Under the pieces are notes generated by a model, which was given only the letters and a program-made list of their open reading frames with translations, was not told where the DNA came from and made no database searches. Source: Tetraselmis striata (taxonomy: Eukaryota > Chlorophyta > Chlorodendrophyceae > Chlorodendrales > Chlorodendraceae). From it: 64,000 bases of DNA. Position 1 is the stretch's first letter. Each line of letters begins with the position of its first letter. Of this stretch, positions 31,401-43,395 are shown piece by piece. The stretch spans positions 1-64,000 of the forward strand of contig VCJN01002913.1 of NCBI GenBank assembly GCA_006384855.1, in the 5' to 3' direction. Made by a program: the position numbers and the translations under genes.

Positions 31401-34400
31401 ATAACTTTTTATTTAGCTAGGCCAGTCTGGCGGATGCCGTTCCCATCTGGTCAACGCTCATCTAGACCGCCTGCGGATGTCGTCGGTTCCAGAATCAGCA
31501 GTTGATCTCATTGGGGTATCTATACCGGGCCTGTCATTTGGGGTGGAGCTCCCCGGAAACCAGTGGCAATCGGCACTCGGTAGCCTTTGCTGGCGATGCA
31601 ACATGCCGCGCTGGCTAGCGGGGTAGCTGCTGCTTGCATGTATTGACATTGTGCGTGTTCGTTGTGGATGTGAATCTGGATCCGGGTGGCAGTAGTAGTA
31701 GTAGCAGTAAAGTTTGATCGGTTGTTGGCATTCGCAGGCGGTGCTGCCTCGCGTGAACGATGTGGAGTACTCGGTCACGCACCGCGGCGCGCACTTCTAC
31801 ATCACGCTGCGCGACAAGGACCGCCCCAACAGCGAGCTGCTGGTGTCGCCGGTGGAGGAGCCTGCCGCCACCGCCGTCCTGATGCCCCACCGCCAGGAGG
31901 TCAAGGTAGAGCCCCCCCCCCCCCCCCCCCCCCCCTCCCACCTCTTTCCCGAGAAATGCCGGTGCTAAGACGTCAAATCATGTGGTGGTGGCATCTATCA
32001 AAGTGTGTCTTTCATCAGGCAACCCGCCGAAGTTGCGCCACCCCTTATATGGCACCCTGACATCGGGTGTTGCTGGATGATGCTGATGATGGTGGCTATT
32101 GTGAATGCCTTACTCCGATGGGCGTTGCACCAGCATTGCCTTCTGTGATGCCATCAGGCGTCTTTTGCCGGACCAACCGCTCACTTTGAGACCATCTGCC
32201 ATTCCCTGTTCCCGTCGCTGTTATGGTGCATGGATTGCGGAATCACCGCCGGTCATCTCTACCAAGTCACAATATTGTAAATAGCTGTATTAGGGGCGCT
32301 GTGCTATTGAGCCAAAAGGCAGCGGCACCACGCAATGTGAGAGGGTGGCGGCATTCAACTACACCGCATGGGAACCCGCCGTGATTGCGCATCACTGCCT
32401 GACGTGTTATAATGCATCCTCATGGTCGCTCACTTGTCCATGGCGGCGCTCGGCATGTTCCAGATCGAGGGGGTCTCCCTGTGCAAGGACTACATCACCA
32501 TGTTTGAGCGGAAGAAGGGGCTGCAGGTAAAACTGGTTCATAATACCCCCCCCCCCCCCCCCCCCCCCTCTTTGGAATTGTATTGCCATCTCGGGGCGAT
32601 CGACCCCCCTCCCCCCCTCCCCCCCCGAGAGCCTGAGTCGAGACTGTGCGGGGCTGTGCTGTACTATGCCTCCAGGTGGCCACTGTGTATGGGCTCCCTG
32701 CCGACGGGTCGGTTCCCAAGCGCGAGCAGCTGGCACCGTGGGACGGTCGCGAGGTGGCGATGGACCAGCCCGCCTACGAGCTGTCCTCTGGATCGCAGGT
32801 GCGCGCGCCGCGCTGCCTGGCGCGCATGGACTCGCGCCCCCTTCAGCGCAGACGGCGTCTGTGTCTGCGACGTCTACACATCGAATACCCGTGGCGTTGA
32901 GTCATGTTTTCTATTCTCGACATCTAGACCATGCAACTACTCTTCCGACACGTGGTCCTCGTGCAACCTTATCTACACGTCGGTCGGCTGTCTGTGGAGA
33001 CAGGTATATCGACTCATTACCGTAGCGCGAGGTAGAGTTCGAATCACAAGCATCACTCGATCCCGGGAAGCATTGGGCGAGAAGGATCGTTTTCCATTGC
33101 ATCGGAATCTGCGACGTCTACACATGTAATACCCCTAGCGACTAACCCCGAATAATGTTTCATATTCTCGACATCTATACTATTCAAGTATTTCTCTTCC
33201 GAAACGTGGCCCTCATGCAACTTTTTATACACACACGTCGCGGTCGCCCGTATGTGGATATCGGTCTTTCGACACATTACCGCACCGCGAGGTAGATTTC
33301 GAATGACAAACATCATTCGATCTCGGCAAGCATCGGGCGAGGAGGATGGTTTCATTACCCGTATATCGAAAATTTGACAGTCACTTTGGCAGGCCCGTCC
33401 GGCCGATGCTGCCGTCAACCGATATATTCACTACTCGTATCGCGGATGTATTCATTTCCCGCATCGGGAATATCCGGCGAGTCGGTGGTAATGTGCGTCG
33501 TCGACAAGCGCTTCTGGACGATGTCTTCTTTCAGGTGGGCGTGGGCTGCGCTTTTCAGTTCTTAGTGCTCCCACGGATAGCAGCATCGACTTGCGAGAGT
33601 CGAACTGTCTGGGCACCGTCTGCGACCCTGCCAGCTGATGCGGACGCTGTAATGTTCTGACTTCGCAGGGCGACTTCGACAGCAAGGTGCTCCGTCTGGT
33701 GTTCTCCTCGCTGGCGACGCCCACCAGTGTGATGGACGTCGACATGGTCAGTATGGAGCGGCAGGTGAAGAAGGTGCAGCCGGTGCTTGGTGGCTTCGAC
33801 CAGAACAAGTACAAGACCTTGCGGCTGTGGGCGGTGGCCGAGGACCAGACTAAGGTGACCCCCCCCCCCCCCCCCCCCCCTTCGTCTACCTCCCTCCTCC
33901 ATTCGCCGCATTGCGTTCGCAGTCGCTTCTGCTGTGGGCGCAGCAACTAGTCCAGCATCGGAGGGGGAGAAATACCCCATCGGGAGCAAGCTGCCGACCG
34001 AATGATATGGAGCGGCGGCGTAGCTTGTTTGCCGCTCTGCGCGGCAGCGTTTAGGCTGACGCGATACACTATCGCCGACGCTTTCGTCTCGCGCCGTCGA
34101 CCGCCAGCCACATCGCTGCATCCCGACCGGACGGGCGACGACTACGACGGCTCGTCGACCGCTGTTCCCGGGGCGGCGACTTACGGCTGATGCTCGATCG
34201 AAGTCGTGTCCACCCACGTAATTTCATGTCCAGTTTTGGACCTGCTTGCGCGCTCGACGACCGTTTCGAGCAGCGGCAGCCCTTTTAGTCTTTTCATTAT
34301 AATCTAGTTTTATCATAATCTGCAGGTTAGAAAGAAAGTGTAAACTCCTTTGGCACACCGAGTACATCCCATTTTCGTCTGGGACAGAGTGATGTCGGAA

Positions 34401-37400
34401 TGAGCTCTGCCCTTCAAAGCTGGCGGTGGCGTACCCGTGCTGGTGTAGCTGACGCATGCATGCACTGCGCTGGATGCAACGCTCAGGTGCCCATCAGCCT
34501 GGTGTACCGCGAGGACCTGGTCAAGCTGGACGGCAGCGACCCCATGCTGCTCGACTGCTACGGCTCCTACGAGGTCTGCAACGACCCCTACTTCTCCTCC
34601 ACCCGCCTCACGCTCATCGACCGTGGCTTCGTCTTCGCGGTGGCGCACGTGCGCGGCGGCGGCGAGATGGGCCGCCACTGGTGGGGCGAACCTCCCCTCA
34701 AATAATACAATATTCAGAACCCCGGGAAAAACAGAAAGAATAGCGCAATAGCTATATTATAAGTAAATCAAATATAGTGTATATTACTAACTGAGACCGA
34801 CCCAATTCCGCATATTACATTTAATTCAGATAGAAATGTAAATTTCTTTCATATTGCTGTATATGAATTATTACAATGAAGTCATTTGAAGTATCACCAT
34901 CTGATAACGTGACAAAATAGCTTGAAGGCATCAAAGGGCACAACTGGTAATAGATTGCCGTTTGAGGCGCCCACTCGCCGCTGCGCGCCCAGGTACGAGG
35001 ACGGCAAGTTCCTCCACAAGAAGCACACCTTCACGGACCTCATCTCCTGCGCGGAGCACCTCGTGCGCGAGAAGTACACCTCGCCCGCCAGGCTGTGCAT
35101 TGAGGGGCGCTCCGCGGGCGGGCTGACGATGGGTGGGTCCCCCCGCGCCGCCCCCTGCGGCACAGGAGGCCATCCTGGGCCAGGCATGGCAGCCCTGTGT
35201 CCCATCACTGCCTCTCCAGCGCCACTCCTGTGCCTGTGCGCTGCGACATCCCAGGCCCGCCACACTGATGCTCCCCTCAATAGCCTTTGTTCATTAATAA
35301 CCATTAAGCAGAGAGCTTCGGCAGGAAATACCAACTGACGCAAAGTAGCGCCTAAAAAAATGCATCGCCCTGTTTTGAAGCTGGAACTGGAGTATATATG
35401 ATGAAAAGGAGGCGAATATATATGATGTCAATTAAGGGCAAGATGAACGAGGCTCTGACTTGTCCTTGAGATTGAGCTAATCAGTGATACAAAGTCAAAT
35501 TTCCGCCACTATGGTTTTATTGAGTTCAAAATGTATAAACATCTAAGATTGGTAGAAGGAGCTTGTGTATCCATACGTGTATGTGTAAAGATGTGCTAAA
35601 AATGCGGTGAAGATTAGCCAACTACCTCCGCTCTGAGGATGGGCCGGCCAGCTGGCGCCGGAGCACTGTCCCTCCGTCGTCTGACCCCCCCCCCCCCCCC
35701 CCCCCCCCCCCTTCCCGGGCCCTGCAGGCGCGGTCCTCAACATGCGCCCGGACCTGTTCAAGGCGGCGATCATGGGCGTGCCGTTCGTGGACGTGCTGAC
35801 CACCATGCTGGACGAGACCATCCCGCTCACGGCAATAGACCCCCCCCTATGTTCCCCAGTCCAACCAATACATACATGTGTGCGTGTGCGTGTGTGTGTG
35901 TGGGGGGGGGGGGGGGGGGGGGGGTCATTCGTGCCTAGTTAGGAGCATTCCGCAATTGGGTATCACTGCCACCCAACTGGAGACTTCAAGCAGGCAGCTA
36001 CAGTCCCACGCTGATATGTCTGCCGTATGTACATAGTAGTAGTCATAACAATCAAGCATTGGTAGCAATATAGGTGCAGATGACGGCGTATCTTTGTCTA
36101 CTTAATGTGGGAAGAGGGGCGCCCGGGGCAGTGTCAGCACCGCCCCTCCATTGCGTCTGCGGGCCGGCCACTGCCCGGGTGATTGTGGGACGGTACTCTG
36201 CCACGCCGGCGAAGCGCACGCCTAACGCGCCGCGGTGCTCGCCGCGCAGGTGATTGAGTTTGAGGAGTGGGGCAACCCGGCGGAGGCGGAGTACTACCAC
36301 TACATGAAGAGCTACTCGCCCGTGGACAACATCCAGGCGGCGGCGTACCCCAACATCCTCATCACCGCCGGCCTGCACGACCCCCGCGTGGGTCAGTCCC
36401 CCCCCCCCCCCCTCCCCCCACCGTCCCAATAAATGAGAATCTATAGTTGTATGGCGGATAGAGATTGAGGATTGATTTCATGCAATCCTTAGGTCGTGTG
36501 TGATCGGGCCGAAGTAAGATACTGCCATGCCGTACGGTAGTCAAATGGCATAACGCCAAACGGTATGCATTGCCAGCGCTACAGTCGCTAGTTGCGATAT
36601 ATATAGTCGCCTTACGGTATATCGACCAACCTAGTTACCATGGTCATATGTACCGGACACCTACGGTGTTATCATTGCGAAGACGCTTACCCCCAGATCG
36701 TTGTCTGATTGATTCTGTAAGTTCACCACATTAGCATTGACATTAACATATTTATTAGATATTAAATTCGCCAGCGACTCCGAATCAGTATCGTGGATTC
36801 GGCAGGACGAGTTACGAACAGATGTCGAAGCAGCTCTAGAATCTCCAGGTGGGGGATTTGTGCGTTATGGTACGTGACGGAACGGAACATTTGCTGATGT
36901 GGCACTTCAAGAATTAAAAACAAAAAAGGGGAGGCCGACCCCCTCCCCCCTCCCACCTCCGGCAAAGCTGAGGCAAAGGGTTTTAGGTTTAGGGTTTTAG
37001 CCCACCATGCCATCATGCAGACGAGTAGAGCGCCTGGGGTTATTGAGCAACAGCAGCCCGGAAGGGTTTCGGCGTAGGGCTTGGGGCTGCGACATTAACC
37101 CCAGACTCTCTGCTCCAAACCCTGAACGCCCTACCACGAAACACCTTTTACCCCCTCTTTGGCGCGTGTGCGTCCAGGCTACTGGGAGCCCGCCAAGTTC
37201 TGCGCGCTGCTGCGCGAGCAGAAGACCGACGACAACTTGCTGCTGTTCAAGTGCGACATGGGCGCCGGCCACTTCTCGCAGTCGGGCCGCTTTGACAGGT
37301 GCGGGCCGGGGCCGGGGCAGCCCCCCCCCACCCCCCCCCCCCCCCCCTCGCCTTCCACTCCCACCCCCACCCCTGCGCGGGCCTTCATGGTGCCGACGCG

Positions 37401-38000
37401 GTGACGAGAGAACTGCGCCCCCGAAGCTGCCCCGACTGCCCAAGCTTGGAATGTCGACATTGGGCGGCCATACAATAAATAGCCCCATGGGGCGCATGCG
37501 AGTATGCGACCCGCACTTCGGGGGCTTCTGAGTAGCGACCGAGTTGGTTTTTTTTTCCCGCCCCCGGGACAGGACTGGCACCAGTGAAACCCTTGCAGCG
37601 AATGGGTGGGCGCACCTAGCAAGTGGGGGTGGTATTGGGAGTGTCGGTACCTGGGTACCCAGGTTAAGCTCCATGTAAAGGGACACCCTGGACCTGCGAC
37701 CCACGAAAAAAAAACCCTAAAAACCCGACCCTAGCACACGCCCCCATCATCACGCAGGGCCAAAGAGGTCCCGGTGCCCATTCCTCGAGCATATGGTACC
37801 AAGCGCAGGAGTCGTGCCATGTTGGGGCGGGTACCTGCGTGGATAGGCGGGCGCCTGTCTGCCCCGGCGGAGTGGCTGACTGATTGACTGACTGACTGGC
37901 CGCCCGGCTGGGTGGATGGAGCAGGCTGAAGGAGGTGGCGCTGGAGCACGCCTTTTTGCTGAAGTGCCTGGGCATGCTGCAGACGCCGGCGGCCAAGTAG
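27160..38000 (+). CDS. Oligopeptidase B (protease II), S9A serine peptidase, 19 exons
   Basis: Cytosolic or organellar serine peptidase that cleaves short peptides after Arg/Lys. Exons: 27160-27206, 27389-27537, 27722-27827, 28087-28158, 28294-28365, 28846-28890, 29284-29439, 29657-29716, 30910-31035, 31738-31905, 32464-32526, 32676-32798, 33669-33854, 34487-34680, 34993-35132, 35728-35831, 36250-36391, 37178-37298 and 37925-38000, all phase-consistent, about 716 codons (E. coli PtrB is 686). N-terminal signature DPYYWFRDD, then a beta-propeller region to about 33.85 kb, then the alpha/beta-hydrolase: [30 protein letters not shown]. Catalytic Ser in EGRSAGG (35111-35113), Asp in GLHDPRV (36379-36381), His in [11 protein letters not shown] (37270-37272). 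Introns after 29439 and 35831 use GC donors. The initiator exon was not found. The gene looks intact. Confidence 0.92.
28418..28457 (+). repeat. (AC)n microsatellite in an oligopeptidase B intron
   Basis: About 19 AC units follow a C-rich tract after the donor at 28366; a short TGACTCAC repeat follows. Confidence 0.95.
28571..28592. repeat. Near-perfect palindrome ATATACCCTA-GT-TAGGGTATAT
   Basis: Ten-base arms around a two-base loop, in the intron between exons ending 28365 and starting 28846. Confidence 0.85.
30650..30860 (-). repeat. Possible tRNA-related SINE in an oligopeptidase B intron
   Basis: On the minus strand a B-box (GGTTCGAACCC, 30755-30765) lies about 60 nt downstream of an A-box-like TGAATTGGTTGAGAC (about 30813-30827). 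A complete tRNA fold is not evident. The insert sits just before the exon at 30910. Confidence 0.3.
32866..33350 (+). repeat. Two diverged tandem copies (~244 bp) in an oligopeptidase B intron
   Basis: GCGACGTCTACACAT... ATTCTCGACATCTA... CGAGGTAGA-TTCGAAT...GGGCGAG-AGGAT occurs at about 32867-33110 and 33111-33350 with moderate divergence. Parts may recur at 33420-33500. Confidence 0.8.
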
Positions 38001-38658
38001 TGCCCACCCGCAGGGAGGGCGCCGTCCGGGGGGCGGGGGGTCATCCGGCTGAAGGGGGTTCCGTATTTTGGCGGTGGGTGCGATTGCTTAAACACTTGGC
38101 AGATGCGCCACCGATGGCGGACAGCTTTTGCAGCGACTCTGGCCGGCCGGTCGGGCTGTTTCAATGCGATTCCGTCCGCTTGCCTGCGGGCCCAGTGGAA
38201 CGAGCAAACCCACATGAGGGCACAGTGTCAAGGCGCCACCCCACCATATGTCGGCGGAACCGGCCTAGCCTGTGGCCTGAGCCGCGCAAGCCGATGCACA
38301 CCACCCCCTGTATTCCACATATGGAATTCCGATTCAGTTCAGGCTTTAGTTAGTTGTTATAAGAATGGGCATGTGGGATGCACGATGTCGACCGCGGAGT
38401 ATTCACATTAATGCCTGGTGTATTACACTACTGAGGGGCAAGGATTTATCTGTTAGCGGTAAGGATTCAATCCTTACTCCTACTTTCATTGGTTTCAGGA
38501 GCAATAGGTCACTTGTTCAAACCCCTTATCACCCTGAATTCGGATTATTAGTCGCATGGGCGTCCGCTATATGGATAAGATGGGATGGCGTGTTACCTGT
38601 ACTCGTGTGAATTAAAGAATCGCCAGAAACAAATCCACCGCTTCTTACAGTACGGATA
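38001..38658. other. Oligopeptidase B 3' flank; no further gene recognised
   Basis: Short frames only. No clear repeat or domain. Confidence 0.4.
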
Positions 38659-39800
38659 GATCAACACAAGCCGCTTACGAGCGGCCCGCATCCCGCACGC
38701 GGCGGGATGGATGAGTGACGCGCACCTGATTCAGAGTCCGGGCCACGCGTGCACGTGTCTGCGAGGGTGATGAATGCACTGACGCGTTGTGCAGCTTCGG
38801 CAACGGGATGGCGGACGAATCTGCGCCGTCTGATGAGGCAGCGAGCACGCTCTCGAGCAGCCACCGAGCTTGTTTCCGAGGAAATCTCTTGCGAATAAGG
38901 CCTCCTGGTGAGCCCGGGTGGTGCACCAAGTGCCCCGCGATGAGAGGGCGCCCCGATCCGCGGCCAAGCATGTGACACCTCGCACCGTGCGGCGCACCCC
39001 CTTGCTCACCTCGCCCAATGCGCCGAAGGCCATGCCCGTATACTCCGGCACGTCCACGATGTCTCGAAATGGACCCCGTTTGCCCCGACGGCTCCGTGTT
39101 GTGCCACGCCGCATCCCGCACTGTCAATAACCCCCGTTGTATATCGTCCAACAGGGAGCGCACTAGGCACGTGAGTTCATCCCTGGATACATCGTTGCCG
39201 TGAGGCACTGCCTACTGGAACAAGTCATCCACCTCCCGGCGAACAGTGATGCCCAGGTCGTGAACACGGTAATCATGGAAGGCGTCTGCGATAGCGTCGT
39301 GTTCTACACGCCAGTGAGCGTCTCTAGGTGCCGGTAGGTTCATGAGCGAGTCGCCATCGAGGTCGACAGTGACGAGGTTGTACTATGTCGAGGGCGTAAT
39401 GATCTGGCTCCCAAGCAACCACCGAGGCCAGGCATGGGCTAGGCAGCGAGAAGTGCTCGGCATCAACCTCCCGCAGCTCATGCGGAGTCATGTCCGTCCG
39501 CGCAATAATGGGGTTGGCCACCGTCTACATGCCCGACGCAGCGTCGAGTTTGCGAGCAATAAGATCCGTTCTCTACATGTGACACGGAGATTGCCCACCT
39601 CATTATGAAGCCGAGAGTTGTTAATCTGGTCCAAGAATGCCGTCAGCTCCTTCTGCGAGCCCGGCGCAGCCTCCGCCTCCCGCTCCACCACGCGGGCATC
39701 CGCATTACCGTGGTGGCCACTCATACCGATACATACTCGGCTGCCCGGGTTCGATACTCTTATGGCGCGATATATTGGTACTCTGCTGCGATACACCGCG
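38659..39800 (-). mobile_element. Decayed coding region of an unrecognised mobile element
   Basis: Minus-strand frames between 39.75 and 38.68 kb look coding in pieces: an N-terminal charged helix (NADARVVEREAEAA, KELTAFLDQINNSRLHNEVG), then DMTPHELREVDAEHF, DELTCLVRSLLDDIQRGLL and FRDIVDVPEYTGMAFGALG. They lie in different frames, so the copy is dead. The 3' end carries the GATCAACACAAGCCGC / GAGCGGCCCGCATC hairpin (38659-38692) also found at 7764-7800 after another minus-strand ORF. I do not recognise the family. Confidence 0.4.
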
Positions 39801-41624
39801 CGCGTGTACCGGATATACGACTACCTAGTATACATCCATGATACAAGTTGTTGATGGTAGGATTTGTAGCGCCACAATGATGTTTTACATGCATATACGT
39901 AAATTTATTGTAGTAGCTCGGCTGCCGCGGTAATCCTTCAATATGACATGCACGCTGTTCGGATATTATTATTGTGTAACGCCTTCGGCAATATCGGTTT
40001 ATTACGTACGGGAATAGTAGATGGCGGGAGGGGGTCACCTGTGACCAACCCGTTCACCCTCCAACCCCCCCTTCCCCACCACCTTCCCCACATAAACACC
40101 GTTCATCCGGCAAGTGCGGCGTTTTCAAGTCATGGTTGCAAAGGCTTAGGTAGGGTGGTTGCGCGACCGCGTGACCGCCACGAGGCTCTTTGGCTCAACT
40201 CGACTCACCGAACTTGACGGTATATGCCACACTGGCGCTGTGAGCCACACCTTTCCTCTCACGTGCCCAGGTGCCCCTTTGATTTCCCCCGTGGTGCTGC
40301 GCCCATCGAGGGGACGCCTATTGTATGTGTCCTTGATGTTGGGGATCCCCGTCGGTATCGGGCTTACGTAAGCCAAGCATGATCTGAGTTTAGGTTCTGT
40401 GGCTGCCTTGACGGAGCGCCCTGCAGTACCGTCCCAAACAATCAGGTTTGAAAGGAACCCGTCTTGGAGCTGATCTTGGAGCTGAAAAGGAGGGCATGCA
40501 TCGGGCCCAACCGGCGATATGGGGGTTCATCCTCTCGGCGGGCCGTGAGACAGCTGGCATGGTGTTGAGCAGTAATATATTACACTGGTCTGTTACTGAT
40601 CTACTGATCTGACTGTAAGGCCACCAGCTGCAGTGTTAGGCAGACTGCACTGCCCACTGAGAGCTGCATGTGTTGCGCCGATATTTGGCAGTAGTACTTA
40701 GGTATAGTACATAAATGGCATAATGTATTAAGGAGCTGAGAGCTCCACCAGGAGCCCAGTTCCTAGGGAGCCATGAGCAGGCAGGTGGCTAACATGCTCA
40801 CTCCAGATTGACCTCAGATGGTCATGCAACTCTGGGCACCACCTCAGCCAGTAGTTTAGAGACAGAATATACTGGAATACTAGAATACAGCATTTATATA
40901 CTAGAATACAGCAGTGCCAAGGTGCACCAGCTATCATCCCCAGCTGAGCCCATAGCCAGCAGGTGTAGCTGCTATTAGTACTAAGGGCTCTGTTGAGCCC
41001 TGAGAACTGTAACACATTCTAAGCCACCCTCAGCTGCTGCTTGTCTGCAAGGCAACCTGCACCAACTCCAAAACATGGGCACGCCCAGGATTAAAATCGT
41101 CCCAAATTTCCGGTTGCGTTCCGGTAGAGTTCCGGTTGCTTTACGAGCCCCCGGCGCCATCACTGCAGAGCTGAGATTGCGAGGCGGCCATGCTGCAGCG
41201 CGTGCGTTGTGTCACCTCCAGAGGGTACCACCGTCCCGGGTTGCGGCGTGTGTGCTGAAAATTCGTATAAAGTTTCTTCCCGTCCAGCTTCCGGCCCGAC
41301 CTCAGGAACCCGCGTAGGGTCGGCTGGGCCCGCTGCATGTCGCTGTCAAAAAATACGCGTCGCTACTAATGTACACTACTACAGCCACTTGATGTCGAGT
41401 CGAGGCACTGCTGTGGTGCAGGGCCGCCGCTGCCGCCCGATCGTTCGTTCGCTATATGTGCAGGATACTACCGTGCGCAGTGTAGTACAATGCAGTACAG
41501 CGCGCCCACACCAAACTTCAGAGGGGCTGCAACAGATTGGGATGGTCGCAAGGGCATAAAACAAATCCGGGTGCGTTCCTCTTGGGCGGGCACGTTTCCG
41601 CATCGGAAAAGGCGTGGAGGGGGC
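39801..41624. other. No gene recognised
   Basis: This interval has frames up to about 90 codons without motifs or convincing splice chains. A short CTAGAATACAG repeat occurs twice near 40880-40915. Confidence 0.4.
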
Positions 41625-43395
41625 TCATGAGTCGGCGGTGCTGGAGGCCGCCGGCATCTTGGGCAGCACCGGAAGCAGGTAGTTTCCAAAGGGGGAGTCG
41701 AACGCTGCGCAAAGCAGCGGCGACGGCAGTGCAGTGGTCAGCGCCTGGAGCGATAGCCGTACTCTACCTGCTATGGATGAGGGGCTCTCGCTGTACCCGA
41801 AATTAGGGTTTTGTGTTAGGGTTTTACCCCTATGCGGTGCCAGCCTGCCCTTTGCCCACTGTATGCGTCTAAATATCGCCCGCCTGGCCGCCGGACGGCT
41901 CCTGCACGTGAGGTTCTCTCCTAATTGTATCTCCCTCTCTCTCAATGCAGCGGTCGGGCCGGCGGGGCAGCAAGGGGGGGGGGGGGGGGGGGGGGGGGGA
42001 TTTCAAAGAGGCTTTGGCCAATAGTCGCAGGAGAGCAAGACCCAGGGCGTAGCCCACCCCCGGAGCAACTCGGCGAGATCGGGTTTAGGGTTTATGATTA
42101 AGGGTTATAAACCCTAAAAACCAAAGGACTATACAATCCGCCCGTTGCCCGTCAATTCATCCCCATTTCAAAGTCAATGCCCAGGCAGACAGTGCGGGGC
42201 AGCGCGCACCTAGGTAGTAGGCGGTGGCCTTCTCCGCCTGCGCCAGCGCCGCCTTCTTCCCCTGCGCCGCCCACACCCAGCACGCCCGCCGTCAGCCCCT
42301 GCCGCAGCCCCGCCCATGCACTTCATGCCCGGCAGCCGCACACCCCACCCCCCCCCACCCCCTGGCTTCGCCTTTCTCCCCCCCGGCCTGCCGGTGGAGC
42401 GCGCCGCACCTTCTGGATCTCCGCCTTGTGGCGCTCCGATATCTCCCACTTGTCCTTCCCCTGCCAGCCCGCATGCCCCCATCAGGTCATGGGCTTCCCA
42501 GCACCTGGCGGGGGCACAGACCCCTCCCCTCCCGCCCCTCGTGGTGCACTTGTTGTAAACAGAGGAATGGGAGAGCAGGGGGGGGGGGGGGGGGGGCCAC
42601 CTGCTGCTGCGCAGCCGCCTTTGCTTGCTCCGTCTTCACCACCACCGGACCGGTGCGCCTGCCATCATCGAGGGACACACGCGTGCATGCCGTCACGGCG
42701 TCACGCGGGTGCGCAAGCAACCCACCCAAAGGGGAAGGTGGGGGGGAGGGGGGGCTCACCTGGGCTGGGTAACGGGGCCGCCGACGCCGCTGGGCCGCAG
42801 CGCCTCCTCTTTCGCGCGCTTTATCCGGGCTGCGTCACTGCGGGCGGCAGCACGCAGTCCGTTGGTCTCTCGAGGGCAGAGCGCGAACCGTGGTGGGAGT
42901 CGCCCAGAGCAGGAGCAGGATGGCACGTGTGCGCAGCAACCAAGCAAGCGAGAGAAGGGGTAGGAGAGACCTCACATGGAGCTGAGGGCGGTGCTAGGGC
43001 ATCACTGCCTCCCACGCTTAGTGTGACACAGCTGATTCCTTGAACAACCCAAAAATACTCGACAAACAATTCGCCGACCGGAGTTGTGGCACTGCGAGGC
43101 GGTCATTTGGCTTGATGGCCCGCGCGAAGGCGGAGCTGTCGCCTACAAATGCCGACGGGGCGAGCTGTAGCGGCTATTGACTGGATTGCTGCCTCGTGGA
43201 TACGCTGCAGTTTTTTCGCTGTTACCTATCCTGTCCCGGGGGCGGAAAAAAAAGGGGAACCGGTCGACCCCCACCCCTCCCTCCCTCCTCCACCCCAACC
43301 ACCCCACCCCACCCTCGGCGCATTGGGCTGAGGACTCGGAGGTACCTGGCGCCCGGCGGCTCGTCCCGCTTGCGCTTGCCAGGTTCGTCTGCCAT
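41625..43395 (-). CDS. 122-aa Lys/Ala-rich protein of unknown function, six exons
   Basis: Exons (right to left) 43346-43395, 42760-42837, 42601-42658, 42410-42460, 42210-42261 and 41625-41704 join with matching phases across all five introns from ATG (MADEPGKRKRDEPPGA) to TGA (...MPAASSTADS). That consistency is the main evidence. The N terminus has a basic GKRKR patch suited to nuclear localisation. The middle (RIKRAKEEAL, KTEQAKAAAQQQ, KDKWEISERHKAEIQK, KKAALAQAEKATAYYL) is strongly helical and charged. The C terminus (FDSPFGNYLLPVLPK) is short and hydrophobic. No family is recognised. Intron 3 begins gtgg followed immediately by a long C run on the coding strand, as in other genes here. 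Confidence 0.65.
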
